NCBI RefSeq assembly: GCF_023204835.1
Contig: NZ_CP096270.1
Location: forward strand, 1 to 64,000
Length of the DNA stretch: 64,000 nt
Reading direction: 5' to 3'
Origin: Salinarchaeum laminariae
Lineage (GTDB): Archaea > Halobacteriota > Halobacteria > Halobacteriales > Salinarchaeaceae
This document shows positions 15,887-25,041 of the stretch, one piece after another. The notes under the pieces are model-generated. The model saw only the letters and a program-made list of their open reading frames with translations. It searched no databases and was not told where the DNA came from. The position numbers were made by a program, and so were the translations under genes. The number at the start of each line of letters is the position of its first letter. The first letter of the stretch is position 1.

Positions 15887-16069
15887 TTACTGCTCCGTCG
15901 GCTGCTCGACGAACAGTGCGTAGCCGATGCCACCGCTTGCTGGCACGCTGCCAGCTGCGAGCGCCGTGGACATCGCGAGCGTCGAGACTGCGCCGAGGAC
16001 GCCAGCGATGGCGACGGGGAGGGCGATGGCGGCGAGCAGGAAGTCGTATTTGGAGACCGATCGCTGCAC
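15887..16069 (-). CDS. Small two-span membrane protein, haloarchaeal
   Basis: A 60-residue protein beginning MQRSVSKYDFLLAAIALP and containing two hydrophobic segments (about 10-30 and 32-53), ending in polar residues. The start is GTG at 16069, supported by a strong AT-rich TATA element about 26 bp upstream, so the mRNA is leaderless. The opening SKYD followed by hydrophobic residues is a recurring feature of short haloarchaeal membrane proteins. The function is unknown. Confidence 0.8.
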   Translation of the reverse strand: MQRSVSKYDFLLAAIALPVAIAGVLGAVSTLAMSTALAAGSVPASGGIGYALFVEQPTEQ

Positions 16070-16090
16070 ACGACAGACGAGTGGCGCGAC

Positions 16091-16101
16091 CTAATTAAAT
16101 A
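16091..16101 (-). promoter_or_regulatory. TATA element of the small membrane protein gene
   Basis: The minus strand reads TATTTAATTAG about 26 bp before GTG 16069, in a conspicuously AT-rich patch in otherwise GC-rich DNA. Confidence 0.7.
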
Positions 16102-16192
16102 TTATTACAGCGTGTGCAAGCCGACCCCGGTGTGGGGCTAACGCGAGGACGGTGCGGGAGGATACGATGCCGAGCAACAGCAATCCGTTAGT

Positions 16193-17995
16193 TCACTTCC
16201 CCCAGAACGGATCGCGATTCCGGTGCTTCTCGAGGTACATGTTCAGCGCCTCGATCTCGTCGCCCGGGAGGTCGTCGGTCAGCTCCTGTTCGAGGATCTT
16301 CGCGTGCTTTTCGGGGATCTCCGTCCACAGCTCGTCGCCCTCCTCGATCTGGCGGCCGACCGTGGGGCCGTCGATCGCGATCGAGACGCGATCGCCGCGG
16401 CGGGCCTCGTCGACGTCCTCGCCCTGGTCTTTGATGCCGCTGAGACCGCCGATGCGTTCGGGCTCGCTGCCGGTGAAGCGCACGACGTTCGAGTTGTTCT
16501 TGAGCGTCCCGGCGACGACCTCGACGCCGACGACCGCGGGGTCGGACTGCCGGAAGGTGTGGTCGGGGAGGATCTGGAACCTGGCGGGACGGGAGATGTT
16601 CTCGAAGATCTGCTCCTGCTGGGCTTCCTCTCGCTCCGTGACGAAGGCGTCGTACTCGTCGATGAGCTGGTAGATGACGTCGTCGGCGAACAGATTGACG
16701 TCGGCTCGCTCGATCTCCTCCCTGGCGTCGTCGAGCACGTCGACGTTGAACGCGAAGATGGAGCTGTGGCGTGGCTCGTCGGCGGTCTCGGCGACGGCGA
16801 CGTCGCGTGGTGCGACGTCACCGACCTCCGCGCGAACGATCGGGATTTCGGCTTCCTCCGCGGCGTTCGCGATCGCTTCGAGGCTGCCGAGCGTGTCTGC
16901 CTTGACGACGACGCCCTCGTCGGCCGCCTCGACGGCGACCTCGGCGAGTTCCTCTTGGACCTCGCGCAGGACCTGCTCCACTGGACGATCCCGGACGACA
17001 CGGAGGGGAGCACCGGCCATCGCGTCGTCGAGCTCCGGCGCGGCGACCTTGATCCCCGCCGCCGCGACGGCGGAGTCGACCTTGTCGAAACGGCTGTCGG
17101 TGCGGATCTCCGCGAGGGGTTTGGGCTGGAGGAGCGCGCGCACGTCCGTCACGATCGGGTCGTCCTGGCTTCCGACCACGATCGTGTCGCCGGGCTCGAG
17201 CTTGCCGTCGTAGAGCACGACGTCGATCGTCGCGCCGAACCCTTTCTCCTCCTTGACCTCGAGGACGGTGCCGACGCCGGGGCCCGTCGTGTCGATCTCC
17301 ATCGCCTCGCGCATGTAGCGCTGGGAGAGCCCCATCATCACGGCGAGGAGGTCCGGAATGCCCTCTCCGGTCTCGGCGGAAACCGGCACCACGCCGACGT
17401 TTGCCTGGAAGTCCTGCACGCGCCAGTACATGTCCGCGGAGAAACCCGCGTCTGAGAGCTGGCCGATGATCTCGTAGAGCCCCTCGTCGAGATCGGAGCG
17501 GACCCGGTCGCTCTGAGCGTCGTAGCTCTGCTGGATCGGCGACCCCTCCTTCGGTCGCCAGCCCGGCACGGTGTCGACCTTGTTCGCCGCGACGACAAAG
17601 GGCGTCTCCGTGCGACGGAGGATGTCCACCGCCTCCTCGGTCTGGGGCTGGAAGCCGTCGTTGACGTCGACGACGAGGACGGCGATGTCCGCGAGGGCGC
17701 CACCGCGAGAGCGGAGCGTCGAGAAGGAGTGGTGACCCGGGGTGTCGATGAACAGCAGACCGGGAAGGTCGAAGTCGTCGGGATCGACGAGTGCGCCCGC
17801 GATCCCGGAGATCGTGTCGAGCGGGACGGCCGTGGCGCCGATGTGCTGGGTGATCGCGCCGGACTCGCCGGCTGCGACTGCCGAGCCACGGATCTCGTCG
17901 AGGAGGCTCGTCTTGCCGTGATCGACGTGCCCGAGCACGGCGACGATCGGGGTGCGGAGCTGCTCGTCGCCGTCGGGTGTGGGTGTATCTGCCAT
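16193..17995 (-). CDS. infB: Translation initiation factor IF-2 (aIF5B)
   Basis: A 600-residue archaeal translation factor of the IF2/eIF5B family, which promotes subunit joining in initiation. The start is ATG 17995, giving a short N terminus before the G domain. G1 is GHVDHGKTS (22-30), G3 is DTPGHHSF and G4 is NKVD. Domain II, the domain III region (GVVVKADTLGSLEAI) and the C-terminal domain IV follow; the protein ends in KHRNRDPFWGK. It has no intein and no insertion. Length is normal for archaeal IF2. It is monocistronic, with a possible TATA (GTTAATGC) about 45 bp upstream. Confidence 0.97.
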   Translation of the reverse strand: MADTPTPDGDEQLRTPIVAVLGHVDHGKTSLLDEIRGSAVAAGESGAITQHIGATAVPLDTISGIAGALVDPDDFDLPGLLFIDTPGHHSFSTLRSRGGALADIAVLVVDVNDGFQPQTEEAVDILRRTETPFVVAANKVDTVPGWRPKEGSPIQQSYDAQSDRVRSDLDEGLYEIIGQLSDAGFSADMYWRVQDFQANVGVVPVSAETGEGIPDLLAVMMGLSQRYMREAMEIDTTGPGVGTVLEVKEEKGFGATIDVVLYDGKLEPGDTIVVGSQDDPIVTDVRALLQPKPLAEIRTDSRFDKVDSAVAAAGIKVAAPELDDAMAGAPLRVVRDRPVEQVLREVQEELAEVAVEAADEGVVVKADTLGSLEAIANAAEEAEIPIVRAEVGDVAPRDVAVAETADEPRHSSIFAFNVDVLDDAREEIERADVNLFADDVIYQLIDEYDAFVTEREEAQQEQIFENISRPARFQILPDHTFRQSDPAVVGVEVVAGTLKNNSNVVRFTGSEPERIGGLSGIKDQGEDVDEARRGDRVSIAIDGPTVGRQIEEGDELWTEIPEKHAKILEQELTDDLPGDEIEALNMYLEKHRNRDPFWGK

Positions 17996-18218
17996 CGTTG
18001 ACCTGCAGAAACTGCTTGTCAGTGGGGAGCAAAGCTGCGGCATTAACTCTTTTCAACTGCCGAGGGACGAACGCGGCGCTGGCGGCGCTCGGTAGTTCGA
18101 AAAACGGGGATCCCTGGCCAGCTACTCTAGCGCGACGAGAGCGGCGATAGAAGAAGGGGCAGCAGGCCAGGCGGCGACAGAGAAACGGACGGCACGGGCG
18201 GCACCGACGGCGGTACGA

Positions 18219-18569
18219 TTACTCCTCGTAGGCGAGGTTCATGATCCACTGCGAGAAGGCGTCGCTCTGTGGATCGACCTCCTCCTCGCCGATAAACGGC
18301 GAGAGCATGTCGCCGGCCATCAGCAGGGAGAAATCGAGGTCGCGCGCGACGGGAGCGATGTAGTAAGTGTTGTGCCCCTCGTAGACGGCGTCTTCGCGGT
18401 CGACGAGCCCTTTCTCGTAGAGGGACTCGACGATTCGGCTCCCCTTTCGCGAGGAAACGTCCAGTTCCTTCCAGAACTCGCTCTGGTGGATCCCCCCGGT
18501 CTCACGGACCAGCTCGAGGCCGGCACGCTCCTCCTCGGAGAGCTCCGTCTCCGCAGCCGTCGCGCTCAC
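18219..18569 (-). CDS. Helix-turn-helix regulatory protein
   Basis: A 116-residue protein with a winged helix-turn-helix: LSEEERAGLELVRETGGIHQSEFWKELDVSSRKGSRIVESLYEKGLVDREDAVYEGHNTYYIAP. The pattern resembles MarR/Lrp-like regulators in haloarchaea, in which the tail (DFSLLMAGDMLSPFIGEEE) is helical and may make the dimer. It has no ligand domain. The start is ATG 18569. It sits between infB and the NRDE gene without overlap, so it is probably its own transcription unit. The target is unknown. Confidence 0.82.
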   Translation of the reverse strand: MSATAAETELSEEERAGLELVRETGGIHQSEFWKELDVSSRKGSRIVESLYEKGLVDREDAVYEGHNTYYIAPVARDLDFSLLMAGDMLSPFIGEEEVDPQSDAFSQWIMNLAYEE

Positions 18570-18634
18570 GGCGCACCACCCGAGAAATCGCGGTCGCTGA
18601 GCATACGTATGTACACTGACCGCCGTGGAGTTAC

Positions 18635-19468
18635 TTAACCCCTCCTGTCGAGGAAGGAAGCTGACAGCTCGACGGAGTCGTACTCGGTCTCACAGGGCGG
18701 CCCATCTGCGAAGCTGTAGGTCGCCCGGCCGTCGGCGTCGATAGAGACCAGCGAGGACGATCGCGTGCCGAACTCGTCGCGATGGATGCACGCCTCGAAC
18801 TCGTGATCGCGGAGCAGCGACGCGGCATCGTCGAGCCAGGGGGCGGCCGTCCGCGAGGCGTCGGTTTCGCTCGCAGGGGACGGTCCCGAACCGGCAGCCG
18901 CGTCGACTGCTGGCGGTGCATCGACGCCCGCGTCGGTGGTCGGCGGTTCGTCGTCAGTGAGGCGCTCGACCAGCGCGTCGCGGAGCCGGACGGCTCGCTC
19001 GTCGGCGTCGCCGATTCCGGCGTTGACGATCACGTGGACACCTGGATCGAGATCGTCGACGCGAAGGGCACCGTCCCACTCGAGATACACCGCTCGCTCG
19101 GCGTCGGCCACCAGGAGGTTGAATCCGGCGTAGCCGTGGGAAGCGACCTGCTCGCGCACGATATCGGCAGCCGCCGTCGCGTCAGGAGCGCCGAGCGCGT
19201 CGCGAACCAGGAGCCCTCGCGACCGTTCCGCCGGGAGATCCGGCGGACCGTCGGCGGTCCAGCGGTTCGTAATTGCGACGAACAGTCCCCGCTCGGTGAC
19301 GCCGATCCAGGTCCCGCCGGCCTCGGTGTCCTGGGGCGCAACGATCTCCCGTTCGCCGTCGAGAACGCGGGGCGGCAACGACTCGCGACCGAGCGCTTCG
19401 TCGCGGTTGGCGGCGACGGCGATCGGCGCGTCGGCGAGCGCTTGCCACGCGAACGCGATCGTACACAC
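18635..19468 (-). CDS. NRDE family protein (TANGO2-like)
   Basis: A 277-residue member of the NRDE/TANGO2 family, named for the conserved motif seen here as AANRDE (about residues 19-24). The protein begins MCTIAFAW with a Cys at position 2, as in other members, suggestive of an N-terminal nucleophile fold. Other family motifs are GGTWIGVTERGLFVAITNR, SRGLLVRDAL and GYAGFNLLVAD. The eukaryotic relative is linked to heme and lipid handling; the archaeal role is not established. A Pro/Ala/Asp-rich insert lies near 178-205. It is complete and monocistronic. Confidence 0.9.
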   Translation of the reverse strand: MCTIAFAWQALADAPIAVAANRDEALGRESLPPRVLDGEREIVAPQDTEAGGTWIGVTERGLFVAITNRWTADGPPDLPAERSRGLLVRDALGAPDATAAADIVREQVASHGYAGFNLLVADAERAVYLEWDGALRVDDLDPGVHVIVNAGIGDADERAVRLRDALVERLTDDEPPTTDAGVDAPPAVDAAAGSGPSPASETDASRTAAPWLDDAASLLRDHEFEACIHRDEFGTRSSSLVSIDADGRATYSFADGPPCETEYDSVELSASFLDRRG

Positions 19469-19577
19469 GAACTACTCTAGGGCCGTCGGGAGCGTAAGTC
19501 TGTGGTCGCCGAGCGAGGCAGCTGGCTGGACGCAGTGAGCGACGAGACGCTGGCCGGAACGGCAGTAGAAAGAGCGA

Positions 19578-19967
19578 CTACGCGTCGACGTCGTGGTCCG
19601 GGTCGTCCTCGACCTCCCGCTTGAGCGACTCGCGGCGGGACTTGGCGTCGCGGCCGGTCGCTGCCTCGAGGAAATCGTTCTTGAGCGAGACGGCCTCTTC
19701 GGCGTACTCGAGTTCCTCCGGACCGAGGTCGGCGACGTCGCGCTCGTGGAACTCGACCGCGATCTTGTCCTTCTTCGAGCCGTACTCGGTCTTGCCGACG
19801 ACGATGCGTTCGAAGACGGGGTTGTCCGGCTCCTCGACGACGTTGAGGTCGTTGCCCTTGTAGGACTCCGTGTCCGTGATCGGTCCGAACTCCTCTTCGA
19901 TCGTGGCCTCCAGGTCTGGCATCCGTTCGTCGAGGTACTCGCCGCGGCGCATCTTGTACTCCTTCAT
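19578..19967 (-). CDS. DUF5611 family protein
   Basis: A 129-residue protein conserved in haloarchaea. The start at ATG 19967 gives the family N terminus MKEYKMRRGEYLDERMPDLE; an ATG at 20018 is too far upstream. Conserved segments are EEFGPITDTESYKGNDLNVVEE, NPVFERIVVGKTEYGSKKDKIAVEF and, near the end, KNDFLEAATGRDAKSRRESLKR. It is acidic at the tail (EDDPDHDVDA). There is no known function, and neither cysteine nor a membrane span is present. It is separated from the phosphoesterase upstream by about 120 bp. Confidence 0.88.
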   Translation of the reverse strand: MKEYKMRRGEYLDERMPDLEATIEEEFGPITDTESYKGNDLNVVEEPDNPVFERIVVGKTEYGSKKDKIAVEFHERDVADLGPEELEYAEEAVSLKNDFLEAATGRDAKSRRESLKREVEDDPDHDVDA

Positions 19968-20084
19968 GGTGGATGTGTCCTGCCCGGATCGGTATACCTG
20001 TTGCGCTCTCCGGGCCACGACCCGTCTGGATCTACCGCTCCGTCGGCGACTCCATTGGTCAAAACCCCGGGACAGCGATGGAAT

Positions 20085-20837
20085 CTACAGGAGCGGCTGG
20101 AGCTCCGAAAAGGGCGGAAACCAGAGCGTCTCTTCTGCCGCTGCATCCCGAACAGCTGGCCGGAACCGTCGGACGTCCTGGAGCAGTGGCGAGGACTGAT
20201 CCCCACTCGTAGCGCCGTTCAGGACCGTTCCGCGCGCGAGGCGATTGAACGCTGGCAGCACGAACACCGACGCGCTGGAGTCCGGTGCCGGCCCGTCGAG
20301 GTAGCAGGCGTGGCGCTGGCCCTCGATGACGATGGCAGGGTGTTCGTGGCCGATCACGTACCGATCTGCAGCGAGGATTTCGTCGGCAAGCGAGGCAGCG
20401 TCCGCTGTCTCGGCACCCACGCACTCTGCGACCACCGACGGATGCTCGTCGCCGTGGAGGACGACGGTGCCAGTCCCGAGCGCGACGGCCTCGACGATCT
20501 CGGCCTCGGCAACGGTCTCGAGCATACCGTCGTGGTTGCCAGCGACGAACACCAGTTCGACGCCGGCGTCGGCGGTTACGGATTCGACCGACGCCAACGA
20601 CTCGGCGGCCGATTCGGACACCGAATCGAAGGCGTGCAACACGTCGCCGGCGACGACCAGCCGCTCGGGAGCGAACCGCTCTAGCAGCGCCGAGATGCGC
20701 TGGGGGACGCGGCGTCGCTCGCCAAGGGGCAACTCGACGTTGGATTTGGCGTCCCGCCCGAGGTGCAGATCGGCACAGACGAGTGCCTCGTCGTCGGGGA
20801 AGTAAGCGGCTCGATCGCAGAGCTCAGGCGTCGTCAT
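20085..20837 (-). CDS. Metallophosphoesterase
   Basis: A 250-residue calcineurin-like phosphoesterase. The two-metal motifs are ADLHLGRD (D-x-H), VVAGDVLHAF (GD-x-x), VAGNHDG (GNHD), LHGDEHP and IGHEHPAI (GHEH). The start is ATG 20837, which overlaps the 3' end of the archaeosortase gene by 14 bp, so the two genes probably share a transcript. A similar stand-alone phosphoesterase (COG1407 type) occurs across Euryarchaea, sometimes next to helicase genes; here it follows artA. The substrate is unknown; the active site appears intact. Confidence 0.9.
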   Translation of the reverse strand: MTTPELCDRAAYFPDDEALVCADLHLGRDAKSNVELPLGERRRVPQRISALLERFAPERLVVAGDVLHAFDSVSESAAESLASVESVTADAGVELVFVAGNHDGMLETVAEAEIVEAVALGTGTVVLHGDEHPSVVAECVGAETADAASLADEILAADRYVIGHEHPAIVIEGQRHACYLDGPAPDSSASVFVLPAFNRLARGTVLNGATSGDQSSPLLQDVRRFRPAVRDAAAEETLWFPPFSELQPLL

Positions 20838-21909
20838 CGGCGTTCGGGCGCCGGCTGGCGTCGGTGGGCACCCCATCGTCGCTGCCGCCGTCGGGCTGCA
20901 CGTCGTCGGGATCGCCGGACGCGGTTCGGATCCCGTCCCCGGTAGCGCCGCCGTCACCGGTGCCTCTGGCGGCGTCTGCTCCGCCGGCAGTGGAGCTTGG
21001 TTGCCCGATCGCCGCAGCGAGATCGACCTCCGAGTTCGTCAGGACGTAGAGCACCTCCTCCAGTGGCTGCACGACTTCGGGCACGAGCCGGATCACGATC
21101 AGCGTGATCGCGATGAGCGCGACGACGGAGAGCGACTGCGAGATCAGGTGATGGGAGATGAAAAACGACGTGTGCACGTCGCCGCCGCCCAGGGTCGTGG
21201 CAATCGTCTCGAACCGTGGGCCGCCGAACCAGCCGAAGGGGGCGGCGAGGCCGACGAAGATGTTCCGGAAGAGATTCAGAACGTAGATGATTCCCGTTGC
21301 GGCGATGAATCCACCGAGTTTCCTGCGGAGCGGAGCCTGGACGGCAGCGGTCAGGCCGCCGAAGATCGAGATGGAGCCGAGGCCAGTACACGCGAGCACT
21401 ATGTACGTCCCGTAGCTGTCCTCGGGGCGGCTCGCGAAGGTGAAACGGCTGTCGTAGCCGTTCGCGCCCTCCGTGAGCCAGACGTCGTAGCCGAGCAGCT
21501 CCATCCCCCACGCGGACTGCTGGGCGACGGACTCGATGAGGAACACTTTGACCACGTCGATCGTCGCGACGGGAAGATAGATGAGCCCCATGCAGGCGAT
21601 CGCCCGCGAAACGACGAGCAGCGAGTCCCGCCCGTCAAGCAGGAGATATGCCGCGTAGAGTGAGAGTGGAAGTGCTGCGAGACTCAGCACGCCCTCCAGC
21701 GGGCTCCCGAACTCGACGTAGAAGTAGTGGAACATCGAGAACCAGTAGACCCCGAACAGGATCCAGCCACCGGCGACGATCGGTACTGCCAGCGAGCGGC
21801 GGTCGGTCACCTCGAGGACCGCACCAGCCAGGAACGCCAGAATCGATAGCCAGATCAGCGGCGTGGAGTAGCCACCGAGTGCTTCCAGAAAACCGACGGC
21901 GGAGACCAT
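20824..21909 (-). CDS. artA: Archaeosortase A
   Basis: An integral membrane transpeptidase of about 361 residues with eight or so hydrophobic segments. The catalytic Cys is in VLACTGLGSI, the Arg in NLFRNIFVG, and the third conserved position lies in the SFFISHH segment, all as in exosortase/archaeosortase enzymes. In Haloferax, ArtA processes PGF-CTERM proteins such as the S-layer glycoprotein and links them to lipid. No PGF-CTERM substrate is encoded in this window. The C-terminal 60 residues are polar, with a Gly/Asp-rich tail. The start is uncertain: ATG 21909 is chosen because it leads into the first span; GTG 21960 is possible. Confidence 0.9.
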   Translation of the reverse strand: MVSAVGFLEALGGYSTPLIWLSILAFLAGAVLEVTDRRSLAVPIVAGGWILFGVYWFSMFHYFYVEFGSPLEGVLSLAALPLSLYAAYLLLDGRDSLLVVSRAIACMGLIYLPVATIDVVKVFLIESVAQQSAWGMELLGYDVWLTEGANGYDSRFTFASRPEDSYGTYIVLACTGLGSISIFGGLTAAVQAPLRRKLGGFIAATGIIYVLNLFRNIFVGLAAPFGWFGGPRFETIATTLGGGDVHTSFFISHHLISQSLSVVALIAITLIVIRLVPEVVQPLEEVLYVLTNSEVDLAAAIGQPSSTAGGADAARGTGDGGATGDGIRTASGDPDDVQPDGGSDDGVPTDASRRPNADDDA

Positions 21910-22265
21910 TGCGTTGGACGCGAATCGGTGCTCGCCGGCCAAGAAGCTGACGACTCCCACGATTCAGCTAAGAGGGTTCAGTGGCGGCACTGACTGGGCC
22001 CGGGACCGGCCGGAGTGCTCGCCGTCAAATCGTCGTCGATAGCCATCCACGTACCAGACAACTCGGAAATTATATACAGATTGTATCGTCGATACCCCCA
22101 CAGTAATTTTACCGCTGTACCCCGAATTTTCGACTCGACATTGTCCACAGATCACAGAACAAAAATGAAAATTGTCACAATATCGTCGGGGAGGCCGTGG
22201 ACTGATCCCAGCCGGAGAACGCCAGTGAGAACGTCGTCGAAACGCCGTCGGGCATCCACACACGC
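21910..22265. other. AT-rich divergent promoter region
   Basis: This stretch separates artA (minus) from a membrane protein gene (plus). It is unusually AT-rich from about 22060 to 22190, with TATATACAG near 22072, TAATTTTACC near 22103 and AACAAAAATGAAAATTG near 22159. I see no convincing gene. It probably holds promoters in both directions, but I cannot place the start sites. Confidence 0.5.
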
Positions 22266-23465
22266 GTGAGCAACTCTGATGAGAGAGGGCCGCTGAACGT
22301 CCCGCTCTCGACGCCCGGAGAGAGCCGAGTGAAGCGGTGGCTGTTGCTGACCGGCGGCCGACTGACCGTCACGCTCGTTCTCATGATCGGGGTCTTCGGC
22401 GTCATCCTGGTGCTGTCACTCGTCAAACCGGTCGGGATGCACGACCTGCTCAACGAGACGAACGCCACCCAGCGACTGTTCAGTTCCCTGCTCAGCGGCG
22501 CGATACTGCTCGTTTCGGTCGTCGTCTCGATCAACTCCGTCGTGCTCTCCCAGGAGATCACCGACCTCGAGAACCAGGAGGAACGGATCGAGGCATCGCT
22601 GGATTTCCATCGGCGAATCGAGGGGTTCATCGAGGCCGACGTGACGCCAGCGCGGCCGGCGGATTTCATGGTCGCCGTACTCTATGGCATCTCCGTTCAG
22701 CTCCGTGAGCTGACCAGCGTGGCCGCCGACAGTACCAACGAGGAGTTCAGGGCCGACGTGGAGACGCTCACCACAGAGATCTCCGAAGCGGTACAGAACG
22801 CACGCTGGGCGCTCGAGGATGCCGATATGGGGGCCTTCGAGGTGCTCCTCGCCGGGCTGGACTACGAGTACTCCGAACAGCTCCACGCGATCCGAGGGCT
22901 CAAACGCAAGCACGCCGGCGAGCTCACCGACGAAGAGGGCCAGGCGATCGACGAGCTCATCGACGTGTTACAGCACGTCGGCACGAGCCGCGAGTATTTC
23001 AAATCGCTCTACTACAAGCGGGAGCTCGCCTTCCTCTCGAGCCGGCTGCTCTACGTCGCTCTGCCGGTGATCGTGTTCACGTCATACGTCATTCTCGCCG
23101 TCGACGCGCAGATGTTCCCGTCGGTCTCCTTCTATGGACTCACGCCGCTGCTCCTCAGTATCATCTTCGCCTACACCGTTGCACTCGCTCCCTACCTCGT
23201 TCTGACGTCCTACATCGTGCGGTCGGTGTCGGTGACCCTGCGGACCCTCGCTGCAGGGCCGTTCATCCTCCAGGAACAGAGCGACATCGAATCCCTGGAC
23301 TGGGACGTGCCCGAGCCCACGCGCGACTGGGCGCTGGTCGGGACCGAGGAGTACCTGACCGAGGAAGTCGACGAAGCGGTGGAGGAGGATACCGGCAGTG
23401 AAGGCGATGAAACGATCGATGAGAGGACCGACGAAGGGACCGATGAGATGGCCGATGGCGGGTAA
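22266..23465 (+). CDS. Multi-span membrane protein, unknown function
   Basis: A 399-residue protein starting at GTG 22266. It has two membrane spans near the N terminus (about 30-55 and 70-92). A long cytoplasmic helical region (100-250) follows, starting with the heptad-like SQEITDLENQEERIEASLDFHRRIEGF. Two further spans lie at about 265-290 and 295-325. The tail ends in a very acidic Glu/Asp/Thr repeat. The layout resembles haloarchaeal integral membrane proteins without assigned function; I recognise no catalytic motif. It lies 98 bp upstream of the MATE gene, which has its own promoter. Confidence 0.8.
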   Translation: MSNSDERGPLNVPLSTPGESRVKRWLLLTGGRLTVTLVLMIGVFGVILVLSLVKPVGMHDLLNETNATQRLFSSLLSGAILLVSVVVSINSVVLSQEITDLENQEERIEASLDFHRRIEGFIEADVTPARPADFMVAVLYGISVQLRELTSVAADSTNEEFRADVETLTTEISEAVQNARWALEDADMGAFEVLLAGLDYEYSEQLHAIRGLKRKHAGELTDEEGQAIDELIDVLQHVGTSREYFKSLYYKRELAFLSSRLLYVALPVIVFTSYVILAVDAQMFPSVSFYGLTPLLLSIIFAYTVALAPYLVLTSYIVRSVSVTLRTLAAGPFILQEQSDIESLDWDVPEPTRDWALVGTEEYLTEEVDEAVEEDTGSEGDETIDERTDEGTDEMADGG

Positions 23466-23534
23466 TCGATACAGGCCCCGTCGGAAGCGATCGTCGCGAC
23501 CGAACGCCCACGGGGCTTTCCGGGGAGACAACGT

Positions 23535-23541
23535 CTTAATA
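23535..23541 (+). promoter_or_regulatory. TATA element of the MATE gene
   Basis: CTTAATA is centred about 26-28 bp before GTG 23564. The spacing supports both this GTG as the start and a leaderless mRNA. Confidence 0.65.
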
Positions 23542-23563
23542 CCGGAGTGGGCTACGCCGGAGC

Positions 23564-25009
23564 GTGGCGGTCCCCAACCCCCTCCGCTGGCTCCTGCTGG
23601 CGGTCGGCCGCTGGCTCTCCGACCTCGAGCTGGTCGACCGGGAGCGGATCGAGCGGACCACGGATCTCGCGTGGCCGCGGATACTCACGGGGATCGCGCG
23701 CATGTCGAAATCCGTCGCCGACGTGGCGATGGTCGGGCTCGCGATCGGCCCAGCAGCCATCGCGGGCGTCGGCTTCGGCGGCGCGTTCTGGGGACTCGCG
23801 TTCGCGCTGGGCGGCGGCGTCGCTGGCGGTACGATCTCGCTGGTCTCCCAGCGGTACGGTGCGGAGGCCTACGACGAACTGAGTACGGTCGTGACCTGCT
23901 CGGCGGTGGCTGCCCTGCTCATCACGATCCCGATCGGGATCCTCTTCGCCGCGATTCCCGAGACGCTGATCGAGCTCGTCGGTAGCGGCTCGAGCGAGGC
24001 CTCCATCGAGTACGGTGCGGACTACATTCGAGTGCTCGCGGTCGGCGTGCCACTCGCCGGACTGAACCTCATCGGATCGCGTGCCCTCGTCGGTGCCGAC
24101 GACGCCTGGACGCCGATGCTCGTCCGGGGTGGTGGCGCGATCGTCAACATTGGGCTCAACGCGACGTTCATCTTCGGGCTCGGAATGGGCGTGACGGGCG
24201 CCGCGCTCGGCACGGTGCTGGCGAACGTCCTCGTCGCGGGCACGTTCGCCGCCGGAATGCTCCGGGGCAGCCTGCCGTGGATCGGTGAGTTCCCTGTGAC
24301 CGTCTCGCTCCGGAGCGCGCCCATCTTCGATCGGGACATCCTCCGGGACCTCGTGCGAATCGCGAGCCCGCTGGTCGTCTCGAACACGGCCGGCAACGTC
24401 GCTCGCTTCCCGCTGCTCTTCCTCGTCGGGCAGTTCGGCGAAACCACCGTCGCGGCGTACGTCATCGGCCGGCAGGTCCGGAACCTCCTGAACACGCCCG
24501 GCTGGGGGTTCAGCCTCGCATCGTCGAGCCTCGTGGGCCAGGAGCTTGGTTCGGGCGACGAGAACGAGGCAGGGCTCTACGGCCGCGACATCCTCCGACT
24601 GGCGGTCGCGACGTACGTGATCGGGGCGGCGTTAGCGGTGATCTTTGCCCGCCCGATCGCGATGGGGTTCGTCAACGAGGCGTCGACGCTCCCGCTCGCA
24701 ACTAAGTTCGTCAGGGTAGCGGCGCTGAGCGTGGTGTTCTGGGGCGTTAGCGGTGCGGCCACCGGGCCGCTCCGGGCGAGTGGCGACACTCGATGGCCGT
24801 TCTACGCGAACCTGCTGGGCCGGTATGGGTTCGCGATCCCGCTGGCTGCACTTGGCGCGTGGACGCCGCTGGCGCTCTGGGGGATCTACGCGTCCATCCT
24901 CGCGGAGACGATCGTGCCGGCCGCGGTGAACTACCACCGGTTCGCGACCGGCGAGTGGAAGGCGATTTCGCGGGAGTTCCGGCCCGAGGCGGCGCCCAGC
25001 GACGACTGA
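23564..25009 (+). CDS. MATE family efflux transporter
   Basis: A 481-residue polytopic membrane protein with about twelve hydrophobic segments in two homologous halves, as in multidrug and toxin extrusion (MatE) carriers. The first half has MSKSVADVAMVGLAIGPAAIAGVG and GGTISLVSQRYGA; the second has VGQFGETTVAAYVIGRQV and SSSLVGQELGSG, the matching positions. It probably exports cationic compounds using a proton or sodium gradient; the substrate is not deducible. Start GTG is supported by the promoter. The family member is complete. Confidence 0.93.
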   Translation: MAVPNPLRWLLLAVGRWLSDLELVDRERIERTTDLAWPRILTGIARMSKSVADVAMVGLAIGPAAIAGVGFGGAFWGLAFALGGGVAGGTISLVSQRYGAEAYDELSTVVTCSAVAALLITIPIGILFAAIPETLIELVGSGSSEASIEYGADYIRVLAVGVPLAGLNLIGSRALVGADDAWTPMLVRGGGAIVNIGLNATFIFGLGMGVTGAALGTVLANVLVAGTFAAGMLRGSLPWIGEFPVTVSLRSAPIFDRDILRDLVRIASPLVVSNTAGNVARFPLLFLVGQFGETTVAAYVIGRQVRNLLNTPGWGFSLASSSLVGQELGSGDENEAGLYGRDILRLAVATYVIGAALAVIFARPIAMGFVNEASTLPLATKFVRVAALSVVFWGVSGAATGPLRASGDTRWPFYANLLGRYGFAIPLAALGAWTPLALWGIYASILAETIVPAAVNYHRFATGEWKAISREFRPEAAPSDD

Positions 25010-25041
25010 AAACTGGGATTCCGGGGCGCCGTTTGTCGACT

